From NCBI RefSeq assembly GCF_000827595.2, contig NZ_LN776183.1:434001-498000 (forward strand): 64,000 nucleotides of DNA, read 5' to 3'. The stretch comes from Necropsobacter massiliensis (GTDB lineage: Bacteria; Pseudomonadota; Gammaproteobacteria; Enterobacterales; Pasteurellaceae). Made by a program: the position numbers and the translations under genes. Below the pieces are notes generated by a model. It searched no databases and was not told the origin of the DNA. It saw only the letters and a list, made by a program, of their open reading frames with translations. Each line of letters begins with the position of its first letter. Within the stretch, counting starts at the first letter, position 1. Below, one piece after another: positions 10,094 to 19,478 of this stretch.

Positions 10094-11143
10094 TTAAAAC
10101 TGCTCAAAATACTGCTGAATCACTTTTGGATCCTGCGTTTGGGTGAGAGCTAGTTGCAGCAATACGCGTGCTTTTTGCGGGTTGAGGGTGCCGGATGCGC
10201 TGAAACCGTATTGGCTGTCATCCACTTCCGCATCACGGGTGGTATAACCTGTCGGTACCCGAGAAGAACGCACCACCGCAACCCCGTTTTTAGCCGCCTG
10301 CGCCAGCAGCGTCAGATTTGCAGCGTTGACATTGCCGTTGCCAACACCGGCTGCCACAATGCCCTGATAACCCGCATCCAATAAGGCTTGCAGCGGTTCA
10401 GTCGGCATATTGGAATAGGCATAAATAATACCGACTTTCGGCAATTTATCCAGATTATCAACATGAAACGGCGTATTGACGGTATGCCGACTTTCCGGCG
10501 AACGTTCGTAATCCACTTTGCTGTTATGGATATAACCTAACGCGCCGAAATTTGGCGAGGAAAAGGTCTGTACCGCCGTGGTGCTGGTTTTGGTCACATC
10601 TCTGGCACCTAAAACCGCGCCGTTCATCGCTACCAGCACGCCGCGTCCGGCAGATTTTTTATCCGCCGCAACCACCACCGCATTATACAAATTCAACGGT
10701 CCGTCGGCACTTTTTTCCGTTGCCGGGCGCATTGCGCCGACTAATACCACCGGTTTTTCGCATTTGACCGTCATATCCAGAAAATACGCGGTTTCTTCCA
10801 TGGTATCGGTGCCATGGGTGATAACAAAACCGTCCGTATTCCGGCACTGGTTGTTAATGGTTTTAACCAGCTTTAACCACACCTCATCGCTCATATCTTG
10901 AGAACCGATTTTAACCACTTGTTCTCCGCTAATATTTGCAATTTCCTTCATTTCCGGCACCGCTTCAATTAGTGTGTCAATAGTCAGCTGCCCCGCCTGA
11001 TATTCGGAACCGACCGCACTTTTTCCGCTGCCGGCAATGGTGCCGCCGGTAGCCAGAATGGTAATGTTCGGCAGCTGCGCCGCAAATCCTGTTGAAACGC
11101 CGCATGCCAAAAGCGTGCATAGCGCCAGTTTTTTCAATTTCAT
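10094..11143 (-). CDS. ansB: periplasmic L-asparaginase (type II)
   Basis: Hydrolyses asparagine to aspartate and ammonia in the periplasm; in anaerobically grown relatives the aspartate feeds fumarate respiration. Signal peptide in the first 22 or so residues (MKLKKLALCTLLACGVSTGF, then AAQ). Catalytic threonine motifs ATGGTIAGS and HGTDTMEETA are present. Length 349, like E. coli AnsB (348). A longer start 5 codons upstream exists, but the ATG at 11143 has AGGAG at 7 nt, which overlaps the upstream ATG, so the short form is chosen. Divergent from purE. Confidence 0.95.
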   Translation of the reverse strand: MKLKKLALCTLLACGVSTGFAAQLPNITILATGGTIAGSGKSAVGSEYQAGQLTIDTLIEAVPEMKEIANISGEQVVKIGSQDMSDEVWLKLVKTINNQCRNTDGFVITHGTDTMEETAYFLDMTVKCEKPVVLVGAMRPATEKSADGPLNLYNAVVVAADKKSAGRGVLVAMNGAVLGARDVTKTSTTAVQTFSSPNFGALGYIHNSKVDYERSPESRHTVNTPFHVDNLDKLPKVGIIYAYSNMPTEPLQALLDAGYQGIVAAGVGNGNVNAANLTLLAQAAKNGVAVVRSSRVPTGYTTRDAEVDDSQYGFSASGTLNPQKARVLLQLALTQTQDPKVIQQYFEQF

Positions 11144-11308
11144 ACAAGCTCTCCTCATTATTGTCCTGTTCGTAACCGCCGTATTATCCCCTCAATATAT
11201 AAGGAAATAAACACGGCAAATTTTATTTTTGTGATCCGATTCATAGAAATCGGCGCCAAAAGAATAGATTTGCGGCAAATCCAATCGTTGAATTCAGCGC
11301 ACTGCAAA

Positions 11309-11324
11309 ACGCAACCGTTTGCTT
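11309..11324. promoter_or_regulatory. PurR box upstream of purE
   Basis: ACGCAACCGTTTGCTT fits the PurR consensus ANGCAANCGNTTNCNT at every specified position. It overlaps a possible -35 (TTGCTT, 11319-11324) with TATGCT (11341-11346) 16 bp further on, about 33 bp before the purE start. Purine repression of purE is therefore likely. Confidence 0.75.
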
Positions 11325-11379
11325 AAATTGCGCTTTATGCTATGCTAGCGCAGTTTTTTAATGACAGGAAAATAACCTT

Positions 11380-11871
11380 ATGACAGCTCCACAAATTGCC
11401 ATTGTAATGGGTTCAAAAAGCGACTGGGCGACGATGCAAGAAGCCGCCGAGATACTTGACCGGCTAAACTTGCCTTATCAGGTTGACATCGTCTCAGCAC
11501 ACCGCACACCGGACAAACTTTTCCGCTTCGCCGAAAGTGCGGTGCAAAACGGCTATAAAGTGATTATTGCTGGTGCCGGGGGGGCGGCACATTTACCGGG
11601 CATGATCGCAGCAAAAACGATTGTGCCGGTATTGGGTGTGCCGGTAAAAAGCGCAATGTTAAGCGGTATAGACAGTTTATATTCGATTGTGCAAATGCCG
11701 AAAGGCATTCCGGTCGGCACACTGGCGATCGGTCCTGCCGGTGCAGCAAATGCCGGCTTGTTGGCGGCACAAATTCTGGCGGCATTTGATCCTGCCATTG
11801 CAGCGCGTTTAACTGAATTCAGAGCCGCGCAAACGGCGGAGGTTTTAGCCCATTCCGATCCGAGAGTATAG
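11380..11871 (+). CDS. purE: N5-carboxyaminoimidazole ribonucleotide mutase
   Basis: Class I PurE: converts N5-CAIR to CAIR in purine synthesis. Motifs: GSKSDW at residues 11-16, SAHRTPD near 42-48, and [12 protein letters not shown] near 67-78, with the active-site Ser, Asp and His. Length 163 (E. coli 169). AGGAAA precedes the ATG. Odd: purK, which makes the N5-CAIR substrate and usually follows purE in gammaproteobacteria, is not next to it; the next gene is a sulfhydrylase. A PurR box lies in the promoter. Confidence 0.96.
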   Translation: MTAPQIAIVMGSKSDWATMQEAAEILDRLNLPYQVDIVSAHRTPDKLFRFAESAVQNGYKVIIAGAGGAAHLPGMIAAKTIVPVLGVPVKSAMLSGIDSLYSIVQMPKGIPVGTLAIGPAGAANAGLLAAQILAAFDPAIAARLTEFRAAQTAEVLAHSDPRV

Positions 11872-11890
11872 TACCGCGTATCCGACCCGG

Positions 11891-11921
11891 CATGCCGATA
11901 TTTGTGATCGGGTATTTTTTT
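11891..11921 (+). terminator. purE terminator
   Basis: ATGCCGAT and ATCGGGTAT pair with one bulge around a short loop, followed by a run of seven T residues. Reasonable rho-independent terminator. Confidence 0.6.
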
Positions 11922-12033
11922 GCGGATAATCGCACAGATACCTGAAGTTCGGGATTGGCGATGGTTTCGCCGAAAGTGCGGTTAATATTTTAGGCTTTTT
12001 TGCCGATACCGTTTGTGATTAAAAGGAGATTCT

Positions 12034-13302
12034 ATGCAATTTGAAACCGCTTGTTTACATGCCGGATATTCGCCACAAAACGGCGAATCTCGCGTGCCGC
12101 CGATTGTACAAAGTACCACGTTTACCTATGATACGGCAGAAGATATCGGCGAGTTATTCGATTTAAAAAAAGCGGGATATTTTTATACCCGGCTTGCCAA
12201 TCCTACTACCGCTTCGGTGGAGGAAAAACTCGCCGCACTTGAGGGCGGGGTCGGCGCACTTTGTACCGCCTCGGGACAGGCGGCCAGTTTTTATGCATTG
12301 CTAAATGTGCTGGAAGCTGGCGATCATTTTATTTCCGCCTCCTCCATTTATGGCGGCACCTATAATCTTTTCGCCCATACGCTGAAAAAAATGGGCATTT
12401 CGGTCACTTTTGTTGATCAAAATCTGCCGCTGGCAGAATTGGAAAAAGCGATTCAACCAAACACCAAAGCGGTTTTTGGCGAAACCATCGCCAATCCCGA
12501 ACTGCGTATTTTAGATATTGAGAAATTCGCCCAACTTGCCCGCAAAGCGCAGTCGCCGTTACTGATTGATAATACTTTCGCCACGCCGTATTTCTGCCGT
12601 CCTTTTGAATTCGGCGCCAACATTGTGATTCACAGTACAACCAAATATCTGGACGGGCATGCGGTCGCGCTTGGCGGTGCGGTGATTGACGGCGGCAATT
12701 TTAACTGGCATAACGGTCGCTATCCGCAATTTACACAACCGGACGAAAGCTATCACGGATTAATTTATACACAAGCCTTCGGCGCCGCCGCATATATCGT
12801 TAAAGCCCGCGTACAACTTATGCGCGATTTAGGTGCAACACCGGCGCCACAAAACAGTTTTCTGCTGAACCTGGGGCTGGAAACCTTACCGCTGCGTATG
12901 CAGGCACATTATCGCAATGCCCTCACAGTTGCCGAATATCTGAGCACGCATCCGCAGGTGAAATCAGTGAATTACCCGGCGCTGACAAGTTCGCCGGATT
13001 ACGCGCTGAAACAAAAATATGTCCCGAACGGTCTGTGCGGCGTGATTTCGTTTGAAATTAAAGGCGGCAAACAGGCGGCGATTGATTGGCTGAACGGATT
13101 AAAAATCATCTCGCGCGAAGTGCATGTGGCCGATATTCGCACTTGCGCACTGCATCCGGCCAGTTCTACACATCGTCAACTGAGCGAACAAGCGCTTGAA
13201 GACGCGCATATTTCACCGGGACTGGTGCGTTTATCCTGCGGGATTGAAAATATCCAGGATATTCTGACTGATTTACAGCAGGCGTTTGCGCACATTGCGT
13301 AA
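12034..13302 (+). CDS. metY: O-acetylhomoserine sulfhydrylase
   Basis: Cys/Met-metabolism PLP enzyme (cystathionine gamma-synthase superfamily). At 422 residues and with the start FETACLHAGYSP it is of the long MetY type, which makes homocysteine from O-acetylhomoserine and sulfide rather than cystathionine. PLP-binding lysine in HSTTKYLDGH near residue 205; LIDNTFATPY before it. AAGGAG precedes the ATG by 6 nt. Alone after purE, with a USS upstream. An O-succinylhomoserine-using variant cannot be excluded from sequence alone. It indicates direct sulfide incorporation into methionine in this organism. Confidence 0.9.
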   Translation: MQFETACLHAGYSPQNGESRVPPIVQSTTFTYDTAEDIGELFDLKKAGYFYTRLANPTTASVEEKLAALEGGVGALCTASGQAASFYALLNVLEAGDHFISASSIYGGTYNLFAHTLKKMGISVTFVDQNLPLAELEKAIQPNTKAVFGETIANPELRILDIEKFAQLARKAQSPLLIDNTFATPYFCRPFEFGANIVIHSTTKYLDGHAVALGGAVIDGGNFNWHNGRYPQFTQPDESYHGLIYTQAFGAAAYIVKARVQLMRDLGATPAPQNSFLLNLGLETLPLRMQAHYRNALTVAEYLSTHPQVKSVNYPALTSSPDYALKQKYVPNGLCGVISFEIKGGKQAAIDWLNGLKIISREVHVADIRTCALHPASSTHRQLSEQALEDAHISPGLVRLSCGIENIQDILTDLQQAFAHIA

Positions 13303-13313
13303 ACGAAAAAAGC

Positions 13314-13346
13314 AAACGGGCGGGGGGAAACCTGCGCCCGTCGTTT
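13314..13346. terminator. metY/moaE shared terminator hairpin
   Basis: AAACGGGCG pairs with CGCCCGTCGTTT (one bulge) between the convergent metY and moaE genes. On the minus strand a T-run follows after two bases, so it fits best as moaE terminator. Confidence 0.55.
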
Positions 13347-13376
13347 AAGAATAAGCAATATGGTGAAAAAGTGCGG

Positions 13377-13838
13377 TCAGTTTTGTGTCCATTTCTGTTG
13401 CGCATCCGCATCGCTTTCCCGCGGTTCCAACCAACGTTCACCGCTGTCCGTGCATTCTTTTTTCCAAAACGGCGCCTGGGTTTTCAGGTAATCCATAATG
13501 AATTCATTGGCATGATAAGCATCACCACGGTGTGCGGAACTGACACCAACCAGCACGATTTCATCCCCGGTATGTAGCAAACCGACCCGATGAATCAGCC
13601 AGACGCGTTGAATATCCCAACGGCTTTGCGCCTGTGTAACAATCTCTTTCAGCGCTTTTTCCGTCATTGCCGGATAATGCTCAAGATATAAACTTGATAC
13701 CTGATTACCTAAATTCAAATCGCGCACCTTGCCCACAAACACAACCGCCGCCCCAACCGATGTCGGTTCGGTCAGCCATTGGTACACCGCATGTTGATCG
13801 AAAGGCTGTTGCTGCACGGCAATCCGTACGTTTGTCAT
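13377..13838 (-). CDS. moaE: molybdopterin synthase catalytic subunit MoaE
   Basis: Large subunit of molybdopterin synthase: adds two sulfurs, delivered by thiocarboxylated MoaD, to precursor Z (cPMP). Length 153 (E. coli 150). Family stretches VGAAVVFVGKVRD, LEHYPAMTEKAL and HRGDAYHANEFIMDYLK are visible, the latter containing active-site Lys and Arg/His positions. Starts directly after the moaD stop (2-nt gap), last gene of moaACDE. Confidence 0.96.
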   Translation of the reverse strand: MTNVRIAVQQQPFDQHAVYQWLTEPTSVGAAVVFVGKVRDLNLGNQVSSLYLEHYPAMTEKALKEIVTQAQSRWDIQRVWLIHRVGLLHTGDEIVLVGVSSAHRGDAYHANEFIMDYLKTQAPFWKKECTDSGERWLEPRESDADAQQKWTQN

Positions 13839-13839
13839 C

Positions 13840-14085
13840 TCAACCTCCGGTCACCGGCGGGAAAAAGGCGATTTCATCGCCGGATTTCACCGCACTTTCC
13901 AACGGCGATAGGGTCTGATTAATCGCCACCAGTAATTTGTCTTGCTGTAAAGCCAACGCCCAGCGCTCCCCTTTCGCCGCCAAATGGCAGCGCAACGCCT
14001 CTGCAGTGGCGAATTCTGCGTTTAGATTTAATTCATCAACGCCGAGAATCTCTCGAGTCTGTGCAAAAAATAATACTTTTAACAT
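13840..14085 (-). CDS. moaD: molybdopterin synthase sulfur carrier MoaD
   Basis: Ubiquitin-fold sulfur carrier of 81 residues ending in the required Gly-Gly (PVTGG), which is adenylated and thiocarboxylated. The ATG at 14085 ([14 protein letters not shown]) is chosen because the family starts here; an upstream in-frame Met would add 35 unrelated residues lying inside moaC. Start overlaps the moaC stop by 7 nt, indicating translational coupling. Between moaC and moaE. Confidence 0.95.
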   Translation of the reverse strand: MLKVLFFAQTREILGVDELNLNAEFATAEALRCHLAAKGERWALALQQDKLLVAINQTLSPLESAVKSGDEIAFFPPVTGG

Positions 14086-14576
14086 GGGATTTCCTGGGGT
14101 TTTTGGGCAATAAAATGTCCTGATTTTCCACCGCACTTTTCCAATAAACGGATATGTTCGATGACAATATCTTTCTGTAACGCTTTGCACATATCGTAAA
14201 TAGTCAGTGCGGCAACGGATGCGGCGGTCAACGCTTCCATTTCAACGCCGGTTTTGCCGCTTAATTTGCATCTGCTTTCGATACGTACCTGATTGGTGTG
14301 CGGCAACACGTTCAGGTTCACTTCCACTTTGGATAATAATAAAGGATGACACAACGGAATTAATTCCCAGGTGCGTTTAGCCGCCTGAATCCCGGCGATA
14401 CGCGCGGTGGCAAAAACATCGCCCTTATGATGTTTGCCCGCCATAATCGTTTGTAGCGTGTCCTGTGACATTGTCACCAATGCTTCCGCGCGCGCTTCCC
14501 TTACGCTTTCCTGTTTGCCTGAAACGTCCACCATGTTGGCTTCGCCGTTGCTGTTGATATGAGTGAATGCGGTCAT
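14079..14576 (-). CDS. moaC: cyclic pyranopterin monophosphate synthase MoaC
   Basis: Converts the MoaA product to cyclic pyranopterin monophosphate. Length 165 (E. coli 161). Seen: [18 protein letters not shown] at the N-terminus, [13 protein letters not shown], and [14 protein letters not shown] with the family's catalytic Lys/Glu region. GGAGG sits 9 nt upstream and overlaps the moaA end (16-nt gap). Second gene of the operon; moaB is absent, as is common. Confidence 0.97.
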   Translation of the reverse strand: MTAFTHINSNGEANMVDVSGKQESVREARAEALVTMSQDTLQTIMAGKHHKGDVFATARIAGIQAAKRTWELIPLCHPLLLSKVEVNLNVLPHTNQVRIESRCKLSGKTGVEMEALTAASVAALTIYDMCKALQKDIVIEHIRLLEKCGGKSGHFIAQKPQEIPC

Positions 14577-14592
14577 TAGTCGTTTCCTCCGC

Positions 14593-15609
14593 TTAGCCGC
14601 CGATGCTCGCCAGATGATTTCTCACCCCGCTGTCGCCCTGATGTAAAAAATGATGCTCGCGTTTTCCCTGCAATGCGGCAAAGATACGCGCCTGTAATAA
14701 CGCCTGCTGTTCGTCCGACTGCAACAAATCGCGCAATTCAATACCCGCTTCACCGAACAGGCATAAGTGCAATTTTCCCTTTGCCGAGACCCGCAGCCGG
14801 TTGCAGCTGGCACAGAAATTTTTTTCATAAGGCATGATCAAGCCGATTTCGCCCACATAATCAGGATGACGAAACACTTTCGCCGGTCCGTCTAAATACG
14901 TGCGTTGCTGTAATTGCCAGCCGGTGCGCTGTAATTTATCCGCTAGCACCTGCCCGGAAAGATGATACTGATGAAAAAAGCGATCCATATCGCCGGTCTG
15001 CATTAATTCGATAAAGCGCATTTGGATCGGTTTGTCTTTGATCCAAGCGAGAAAGGCGTCAAATTCTTTATCGTTGAGCGATTTCATCAACACGGAATTG
15101 ACTTTGATTTTCTGATAGCCCGCCGCAAATGCCCGTTCGATACCGCGCATAACATCGTCGAATTTGTTAACGCCGGTAATCGAATGAAACATGCGCGGAT
15201 TCAGGCTGTCCACACTGACATTAATCGAAGTAATGCCCGCCGCTTTCCAGTCTGCAACGTCTTTTGCCATACGAAAGCCGTTTGTGGTTAAGGCAATATG
15301 CCGAATTCCTTGTTGGCGCCAGACGGATTCAATAATCGCGAGAAAATCTTGGCGTAATGTGGGTTCACCGCCAGTAATACGGACTTTCTGCGTGCCTAAT
15401 TGAGCAAATGCGCACACCACCCGCTCGATTTCCGGCAGACTGAGAAAACGCGGTTTATGGGATTCAGGACGGTAGCCGTTGGGCAAACAATAGTTACAAC
15501 GAAAATTGCAGACATCCGTGACGGACAGCCGCAAATAATAGTATTCACGTCGGAACGGATCGACCAAGCACCCGCCACCGACATGGTTAATCGGAATGGT
15601 TTGTTGCAT
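14593..15609 (-). CDS. moaA: GTP 3',8-cyclase MoaA (radical SAM)
   Basis: First enzyme of molybdenum cofactor synthesis, acting on GTP with two 4Fe-4S clusters. Radical-SAM motif CNFRCNYC near residues 28-35, GGEPTLR, and the C-terminal cluster cysteines (CASCNRLR then CLFG). Mature tail ends in GG (ASIGG), as needed in MoaA. The start at 15609 ([12 protein letters not shown]) is used because AGGTG lies about 5 nt upstream and homologues begin here; the longer in-frame extension runs through the riboswitch. 338 residues. Divergent from ybhK, as in E. coli. Confidence 0.96.
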   Translation of the reverse strand: MQQTIPINHVGGGCLVDPFRREYYYLRLSVTDVCNFRCNYCLPNGYRPESHKPRFLSLPEIERVVCAFAQLGTQKVRITGGEPTLRQDFLAIIESVWRQQGIRHIALTTNGFRMAKDVADWKAAGITSINVSVDSLNPRMFHSITGVNKFDDVMRGIERAFAAGYQKIKVNSVLMKSLNDKEFDAFLAWIKDKPIQMRFIELMQTGDMDRFFHQYHLSGQVLADKLQRTGWQLQQRTYLDGPAKVFRHPDYVGEIGLIMPYEKNFCASCNRLRVSAKGKLHLCLFGEAGIELRDLLQSDEQQALLQARIFAALQGKREHHFLHQGDSGVRNHLASIGG

Positions 15610-15629
15610 TTGACACCTTTCTAAAACAT

Positions 15630-15745
15630 GAGAGGACAAGCCGTTTCCAGCATTATCCCTGAGCAACCGCAACGGTTGCTGGCATTGCCGCCTTATTTCC
15701 GCTGACCGAAACAACAAAAACTTAGGCTGACAAGCTCGGAGTGAT
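15630..15745 (-). ncRNA. Moco (molybdenum cofactor) riboswitch upstream of moaA
   Basis: On the minus strand the leader opens with CUCCGAGC and ends with GCUUGUCCUCU; CGAGC pairs with GCUUG to form the closing stem. In between are GUCAGCGGAAA, a GGCGGCAAUGCC hairpin, and a perfect 8-bp stem AGCAACCG/CGGUUGCU. This layout matches the Moco RNA motif known upstream of moaA in gammaproteobacteria including Pasteurellaceae. The 3' end lies about 20 nt before the moaA ATG, next to its Shine-Dalgarno, which points to control of translation. Confidence 0.8.
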
Positions 15746-16014
15746 GCGATAAATTTGTTTCATATTGTAAAATACTCGGCTATTTTAATACATCACGGAA
15801 ATTTGATCCAGTTAACAAAATACAAAAATATCTTGTAAATCAATTATGTAATAATTTATATAGCGAAATTCTTTTTATTGCAACTTGGTGCCGCCGTTCG
15901 CACTTGACTTTACTTCTTAGTCGATGTTTGGAATACTAGCCGCCGGAAACGGGCGGTTCGTCGCCGGACACACAAATATGTCGCTAACTTAATATCTTGT
16001 GCGAAGGAAAGATA

Positions 16015-16950
16015 ATGGTCGATTTAATACGTCATAGTCGTCATGAAAATTTAGATGAAGTCAACGCCATCGCCGCAATTGGTGGCGGTCACGGCTTAGG
16101 TCGTGTCATGTCTGCCTTGAGTTTTATGCAGGAACGACTGACCGGCATTGTCACCACTACGGATAACGGCGGTTCGACCGGTCGTATTCGCACCGATCAG
16201 GGCGGTATCGCTTGGGGTGATCTGCGTAATTGTCTGAATCAGATTATTACGCAACCCAGCACCGCGTCTTCCCTGTTTGAATACCGTTTTTCCGGCGTCG
16301 GCGAGCTTGCCGGGCACAATCTGGGCAATTTAATGCTGAAAGCGCTGGAAAATATGCATATTCGCCCAACCGAAGGGGTGAATCTGATTCGTGATCTGCT
16401 GCGGGTGAAATCTTTTATCGTGCCAATGTCGGAAAGCCCGGTGCATTTGGCGGCAACGCTGCATTCCGGTTCCAGCATTGTGGGCGAAGTGGGGATCGAT
16501 CAGCTAACCGAGCTGCCGAAATCGATTTTTCTGGTTCCGCTGGTGCAAGCCACGCCGGAAGCGGTGAATGCGTTAAAAAATGCCGAAGTGATTCTGTTCG
16601 GACCGGGCAGTTTTCTCACCAGCATTATGCCGCCAATTTTGCTAAGCGAGATTGCTGAGGTGCTTAAACAGAGTACAGCGAAAAAAATCTTTATTGATAA
16701 TTTGGGGATCGAACGCAGCCCCGCCGCGACCTTATCATTACAGGATCGGATTAACTGGATCAATGACACCGTGGGTAAACCTATCATCGACGGTGCGGTG
16801 GTGCAATTTGACCCAAACCAAGATTATGCACTCAGTCCGGTCAAAATCACGGCGCGCCGGCTCAGAGCTGACGACATCAGCTACCGACACGACCGAACAT
16901 TATTATGCAAAGCGATTGATGATTTGCTGGGCGAGTTGGATTATCCTTAA
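16015..16950 (+). CDS. ybhK: YvcK/CofD-like protein YbhK (putative gluconeogenesis factor)
   Basis: UPF0052 family related to CofD (2-phospho-L-lactate transferase fold). In Bacillus YvcK is needed for growth on gluconeogenic carbon and for cell-wall integrity; the biochemical activity is not settled. Visible: nucleotide-sugar-like loop AIGGGHGLGR near residues 21-30, TTTDNGGSTGRIR near 48-60, WGDLRNCL, and LFGPGSFLTSI. Length 311 (E. coli 302). ATG at 16015 preceded by AAGGAAAG; an upstream ATG adds six residues without a site. Divergent from moaA, as in E. coli. Confidence 0.9.
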   Translation: MVDLIRHSRHENLDEVNAIAAIGGGHGLGRVMSALSFMQERLTGIVTTTDNGGSTGRIRTDQGGIAWGDLRNCLNQIITQPSTASSLFEYRFSGVGELAGHNLGNLMLKALENMHIRPTEGVNLIRDLLRVKSFIVPMSESPVHLAATLHSGSSIVGEVGIDQLTELPKSIFLVPLVQATPEAVNALKNAEVILFGPGSFLTSIMPPILLSEIAEVLKQSTAKKIFIDNLGIERSPAATLSLQDRINWINDTVGKPIIDGAVVQFDPNQDYALSPVKITARRLRADDISYRHDRTLLCKAIDDLLGELDYP

Positions 16951-16963
16951 AGGCGAAACTGCA

Positions 16964-17755
16964 TCATGGCGCTTGTTCGTTTTCGGTTACGCGCGCGATT
17001 TCCTGACTCAATGCGCTCGGCATGTGGCGCGGACCACGCACCGCAGATATGCCGAATTCGCGCAGTTTGTCCCGTCCGAATAAGTGCGGTTCATATTTTC
17101 GCAAACATTGTATCCGCATCACCCGTTTAATGCGCAAATCGCCTTTTTCATACTCGCGTGGAATATTCACTTCTAGCACCCGACATTTATAGCGCAGCGC
17201 CGAACTTGGCGCGGCAACATAAATATACACCGTATCATCAACGGCGATATTGCTGCTCTGTTTCCAGTAGATCACGTCGTGTTCATTAAATTGACGTTCG
17301 ATATCATAATATTTCGGGTTGGCGGGAACCAGCCATTCGGTATAGCGGGTGATGCCGAATTGTTTATGGGTAGTGCGGCTGGCAGTCAGATCAAAACTGC
17401 TGTTGAGTAGAAAAATAGCCGTTTCCTTATCTACCGAACCGTCCAACATTACGCTCAGCCAATGCCCGTGATGCATATGATAACCAGGCAAAAAGCCCGG
17501 CTGCGCCACAAAAGTACTGTGCAAAACGGGATCGCATTTTACGTTCATAATATCGACTTTACCCGTTCCGGAAAGACCGAGTTTTTGCCGTTCCACCAAC
17601 ATAAATACGGCATACCATTTGCGGTTATCCGCATGCCGCAAAACCGCTGCATCCGGCGCTGTACGCCATAAATATTCCGCTTCGGCGCCGTATTGCGTCA
17701 GTGCCAGCGCAAAAAGCGTTTCCCGCAGACTAACGTTATTATGCACCTTTCCCAT
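16964..17755 (-). CDS. YjbR/MmcQ-domain protein fused to a PUA/EVE-like domain
   Basis: 263 residues. The N-terminal half (about 1-125) is a YjbR/MmcQ fold: VDIMNVKCDP, PGYHMHHGHWLSVMLDGSV, FLLNSSFDL. The C-terminal half (about 135-263) begins EWLVPANPKYYDIERQF and contains VDDTVYIYVAAPSSALRYKC and RGPRHMPSAL, which looks like an EVE/PUA-like nucleic-acid-binding domain. YjbR is structurally CyaY-like and called DNA-binding; EVE/PUA domains often read modified bases. Function unknown; a nucleic-acid role is an inference. GGAGG 6 nt before the ATG at 17755 fixes the start. Convergent with ybhK; 21 bp downstream of thiI on the same strand, so probably co-transcribed. Confidence 0.75.
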   Translation of the reverse strand: MGKVHNNVSLRETLFALALTQYGAEAEYLWRTAPDAAVLRHADNRKWYAVFMLVERQKLGLSGTGKVDIMNVKCDPVLHSTFVAQPGFLPGYHMHHGHWLSVMLDGSVDKETAIFLLNSSFDLTASRTTHKQFGITRYTEWLVPANPKYYDIERQFNEHDVIYWKQSSNIAVDDTVYIYVAAPSSALRYKCRVLEVNIPREYEKGDLRIKRVMRIQCLRKYEPHLFGRDKLREFGISAVRGPRHMPSALSQEIARVTENEQAP

Positions 17756-17776
17756 TGTTTTCCTCCGCATTCCTGC

Positions 17777-19231
17777 TCAGGACGGTTTACGAAACACCTT
17801 CACATTCAGAAAACCGTTCTCTTTCAAGTATAACGCCTGCAATTTACTCATAACGCCGCGTTCGCAGTACAGCACATAGTTTTTATCCTGATCCAACGTA
17901 CCGAACTGTGAAGATAATTTATAAAACGGCATCACAATAACCGGCTGCTGGCTTGCATCCAGCGGATTTTCATCGCTTTCCTCCGGACTGCGGATGTCCA
18001 AAATCACATCTTTGGCGCCCAGAACGGAAACCGTATCCACGGTGACCACTTCTTTTTCCGTTTGTTCGGCAATCTGACGAATATCTAAATATTGCGCATT
18101 TTGCACCGCACTTTCCAGCACCGCAAAATTAAAATGCGCTTCTTCCGCTTCAATTTTTGCTTTCACCGCCTTTACCGTCGGATTTTTGGAAATCACGCCG
18201 CAAAACTCCGGCATGGATTTGGCAATATCATCGGTACCGATTTCTTTCGCCATGGCGATAATCTGCTCTTTATCATGGCTGATGAGCGGACGCAATACCA
18301 AGGTTTGAGCGGCTTCATCGATCAAGCGCAAATTGGTTAGCGTCTGGCTGGAAACTTGACCGAGCGCCTCACCGGTAACAATCGCCTGAATCGCAAAACG
18401 CTCCGCCACTTTGCTCGCTGCACGCACCATCATACGTTTCAGCACCACACCCATTTGACCGTTATCCACATTTTCCAGAATTTCGGCGACCACCGGTTCA
18501 AAATTAATCGCCACAAAACGCACTTTATGGGAACTGCCAAACCGCTGCCACAGATGATACGCCATCTGTTTTACCCCGATTTCATGGGCTGCCCCGCCCA
18601 GATTAAAAAAACAGTAATGCACGCGAGAACCGCGGCGAATCAGCATATAACTTGATACGCCGGAATCAAATCCGCCGGAAATCAGCGACAACACATCTTC
18701 CTGTGTGCCGATAGGATAACCGCCGATGCCTGCGTGGCGTGCCTTAATCAGCATCATCCGATCATCTTCAATATCAATGCGCACCGTCACATCGGGCTTG
18801 GTCAGTTTTACCTTGGCGCTGGCAACATGCTGATTCAGCCCGCCGCCAACATAGCGTTCTGCCTCCAACGAACTGAAGGCATGTTTTCCCTTACGTTTTA
18901 CGCGCACACAAAAGGTTTTGTTTTCCAGCTGAGTGGCGACCTGGCGCAACGTATGCTGAAAAATATCATGCAGCGTTACAAAAGGCATTTCTTCCACTTC
19001 CAGAAAATGATGAATGCCGGGAATGCGCTGCAACAGCTCAATTAAGTGCGGTCGATTTTCTTCATTTTTTGACCGCACTTCAATATAGTCCCAATGGCGC
19101 ACCACCGCAATTGTCTCATCGTATTTATGCAGAATATTGCGGATATTGCCGGTCAGAATTTTTACGAAGCGTTTACGCACACTTTCGCTTTTAATCATTA
19201 TTTCGGGGAAAAGTTTAATTACAAATTTCAT
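17777..19231 (-). CDS. thiI: tRNA 4-thiouridine synthetase / thiazole sulfurtransferase ThiI
   Basis: Makes s4U8 in tRNA and, through its rhodanese domain, can donate sulfur for the thiamine thiazole. Domains: NFLD/THUMP about residues 1-165, PP-loop ATPase with SGGFDSG near 183-189, and a C-terminal rhodanese domain whose catalytic Cys is Cys456 in YCERGVMS, the same number as in E. coli. Length 484. No clear Shine-Dalgarno precedes the ATG, but the sequence [15 protein letters not shown] is conserved from the first residue. Divergent from xseB as in E. coli. An inverted pair of uptake signals lies inside the gene (19045-19080). Confidence 0.97.
   Translation of the reverse strand: MKFVIKLFPEIMIKSESVRKRFVKILTGNIRNILHKYDETIAVVRHWDYIEVRSKNEENRPHLIELLQRIPGIHHFLEVEEMPFVTLHDIFQHTLRQVATQLENKTFCVRVKRKGKHAFSSLEAERYVGGGLNQHVASAKVKLTKPDVTVRIDIEDDRMMLIKARHAGIGGYPIGTQEDVLSLISGGFDSGVSSYMLIRRGSRVHYCFFNLGGAAHEIGVKQMAYHLWQRFGSSHKVRFVAINFEPVVAEILENVDNGQMGVVLKRMMVRAASKVAERFAIQAIVTGEALGQVSSQTLTNLRLIDEAAQTLVLRPLISHDKEQIIAMAKEIGTDDIAKSMPEFCGVISKNPTVKAVKAKIEAEEAHFNFAVLESAVQNAQYLDIRQIAEQTEKEVVTVDTVSVLGAKDVILDIRSPEESDENPLDASQQPVIVMPFYKLSSQFGTLDQDKNYVLYCERGVMSKLQALYLKENGFLNVKVFRKPS
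19045..19080. repeat. inverted uptake-signal pair inside thiI
   Basis: AAGTGCGGTC and GACCGCACTT, 16 bp apart, lie in the THUMP-region coding sequence. The protein reads E-V-R-S before and R-P-H-L after the loop. Such pairs usually sit after genes. Confidence 0.8.
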
Positions 19232-19478
19232 ATTTCATTGATTGTCAGATAAAAAACCGCGCTATTGTACAACATCTTGCGTTAATCCCCAATTTCCTTT
19301 TGGCAATGCTGAAAGTGCGGTGGTTATTACGCAAATTTCGGGCTTTATTTTCTCTCGGCACGCGGTTTGGCATGAAAATCTGTCAGATCTATCACAAAAA
19401 CCGCAGTATCTTTTAACAATAATCTAAAAATACAGTACAATGATTCACTTCAATCAGTTTGAGCTAAAGGATGAATAC

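Noticed and set aside
15610..15717. 36-codon N-terminal extension of MoaA
   Set aside because: It overlaps the Moco riboswitch and lacks homology; the ATG at 15609 has a good ribosome-binding site.
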